Source: an uncultured Planctomycetaceae bacterium
GTDB lineage: Bacteria > Planctomycetota > Planctomycetia > Planctomycetales > Planctomycetaceae
Length of the DNA stretch: 64,000 nt
Direction of reading: 5' to 3'
Assembly: GCA_943787265.1 (NCBI GenBank)
Contig: CALSLT010000037.1
Coordinates: 106,364 to 170,363 of the forward strand
Shown: positions 63,013 through 64,000 of the stretch, piece by piece
How positions within the stretch are numbered: position 1 is the first letter of the stretch
Layout of the letters: the number at the start of each line of letters is the position of its first letter
The notes under the pieces: model-generated
Told to the model about the DNA's origin: nothing
The model's input: only the letters and a program-made list of their open reading frames with translations
Database searches by the model: none
Made by a program: the position numbers and the translations under genes

Positions 63013-64000
63013 GTGGGTTTATTCGGCAGAGGCAACGACGACGATGACGATTCCGAAGAGGAAATTGAGTACGTCCTCTTTCAAGGGGCGACGAACGGGC
63101 AGGAAGCGAATCTCGAAGAGAACCGGAAACTGGCTGCCGCTGGTCTGCCACTCGCCAAAGAAGTGGTAACTGACGCGCTGGCGTTACGGGCTGAGATGTT
63201 CAAAGTCGAACCGCAAGGCCCGAAAGCTCTGGTCACGTTCTTCGTCGACGGAATGAAGCGTCCTGGGCCTCGATTGCCAATTCAGAGAGCAAACGCGCTG
63301 GTTCAGATTCTCAAATTACTCGGCGGCGGCGACGTCAAGGTTCGAGACAAACCGCAGCGATGCGGAGTGAACGCCGAATACCGGGAGCTTCCGTTCGAAT
63401 TGTCAATCAAGACTCGGCCAGCTCCACCAGCCAAGGGGCAGAAGGCTCCTGCTGAGCACTTGACGGTCGTCTTTCGAAACACAAAGACAAAGCGAGCGAC
63501 TCCGGAAGACATCGGAATTCCTGAAACCATCAAGGAAAGAGTCCGTCATTACGGTAAATCGAATTCCGGAGTCGTGCTCGTCGTTGGGCCGCCAGAATCG
63601 GGCCTGACAACGACGGCGTTGTGCGCATTGCGTTGCGTCGATTCGTACATGTACCAGTGCTATATCATCGGCGACCTTGGCACGCGAACGGTGCTGAACG
63701 TTCCCGTCTTCGAGCAGGAAGACGGACACACGCTTGAGCACACGTTCATGCGGATTCAACGAAACGAGGGCAACCTCGTTTACATGGCGGAGTTCAACGA
63801 TCCGGAAGTCGTCAAGGCGGTCATGGAAGGCTCGACCGAAATGACTTTCATGTCTGAGCTGTACGCCAGAGACGCCGCCGACGGGATCGCCAAGTACGTC
63901 GAACTTGTTGGTAACCCGGCGCTGGCTGCCGAGCAGTTGCGGATGGTGATGAGTCACAAGCTGATCCGAAAACTCTGCCCGAAATGTAAAGAAGCATTCC
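63013..64000 (+). CDS. GspE/PilB-like ATPase paralogue with degenerate Walker A (cut by window edge)
   Basis: The frame starts at GTG 63013, seven bases after a GAGGGGAG Shine-Dalgarno, and remains open to the window end (329 codons). After an acidic start (GNDDDDDSEEEIEYV) it follows the GspE/PilB plan: an N2-like domain with LVTFFVDGMKR, then VVLVVGPPESGLTTTALCAL where GspE has GPTGSGKTTT. Lys at the phosphate-binding position is Leu198 and the loop carries Glu195. The Walker B equivalent reads EGNLVYMAEFNDPEV. A cysteine pair CPKCKEAF near the right end corresponds to the zinc site. It probably binds or hydrolyses ATP poorly, if at all. Confidence 0.82.
   Translation, partial: MGLFGRGNDDDDDSEEEIEYVLFQGATNGQEANLEENRKLAAAGLPLAKEVVTDALALRAEMFKVEPQGPKALVTFFVDGMKRPGPRLPIQRANALVQILKLLGGGDVKVRDKPQRCGVNAEYRELPFELSIKTRPAPPAKGQKAPAEHLTVVFRNTKTKRATPEDIGIPETIKERVRHYGKSNSGVVLVVGPPESGLTTTALCALRCVDSYMYQCYIIGDLGTRTVLNVPVFEQEDGHTLEHTFMRIQRNEGNLVYMAEFNDPEVVKAVMEGSTEMTFMSELYARDAADGIAKYVELVGNPALAAEQLRMVMSHKLIRKLCPKCKEAF

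Overview
The window comes from a planctomycete, most likely of the Planctomycetales. It has two copies of the phylum's characteristic gene pairing, a large haem-motif PSD1/DUF1549/DUF1553 protein next to a DUF1501 protein. It also has a sulfatase, a membrane-anchored Ser/Thr kinase, a DUF1559-like protein, DUF6807 and beta-propeller proteins, and futalosine-pathway menaquinone genes. Genus cannot be assigned from the sequence alone.

Layout. 1-3.7 kb: DUF1501 (cut by the window edge) and a PSD1 protein, minus strand. 3.9-5.5 kb: mqnB and mqnD. 5.6-15.6 kb: PQQ-like propeller, sodium:solute symporter, sulfatase, fused 5-oxoprolinase. 15.6-22.1 kb: ExbB/TolQ-like channel, a very large TPR protein, a secreted propeller and an unknown secreted protein. 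22.4-27.0 kb: four minus-strand pilin-like genes. 27.1-30.0 kb: a CBS-GGDEF protein and a GAF/HD-GYP protein, a matched pair for making and breaking c-di-GMP. 30.3-41.3 kb: plus-strand operon for a type II secretion/type IV pilus-like machine in the order gspG, response regulator, PAS histidine kinase, STAS protein, gspE, gspF, pilM, pilN, pilO, pilP/gspC, gspD. 41.6-43.9 kb: DEAD-box RNA helicase. 44.4-48.9 kb: second DUF1501/PSD1 pair. 49-53.9 kb: M48 peptidase, then a DUF6807 gene split by an IS30 element. 54-60.6 kb: Ser/Thr kinase, DUF1559-like, SMP-30, SLC10-like carrier, methyltransferase, class IV aminotransferase. 60.9-64 kb: 3-hydroxyisobutyrate dehydrogenase-like, dapA, and the start of a second GspE/PilB-like ATPase.

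The central unit (22-41 kb) looks like one extracellular-assembly system with its own signalling: pilins, motor, platform and secretin, with a two-component pair and a STAS protein inside the operon and the c-di-GMP pair beside it. The last gene of the window is a GspE-like ATPase whose Walker A lysine is leucine.

Two other patterns stand out. First, at least eight frame breaks lie between 38.6 and 59 kb (pilP, gspD, DUF1501, M48 peptidase, two in the IS30 transposase, DUF6807, methyltransferase). Five of them can each be repaired by removing one C from a coding-strand C run, several exactly after a CCC codon. Second, intergenic space holds many palindromic repeats of several families; some overlap gene starts or ends and supply codons. 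No tRNA, rRNA or CRISPR array was seen.
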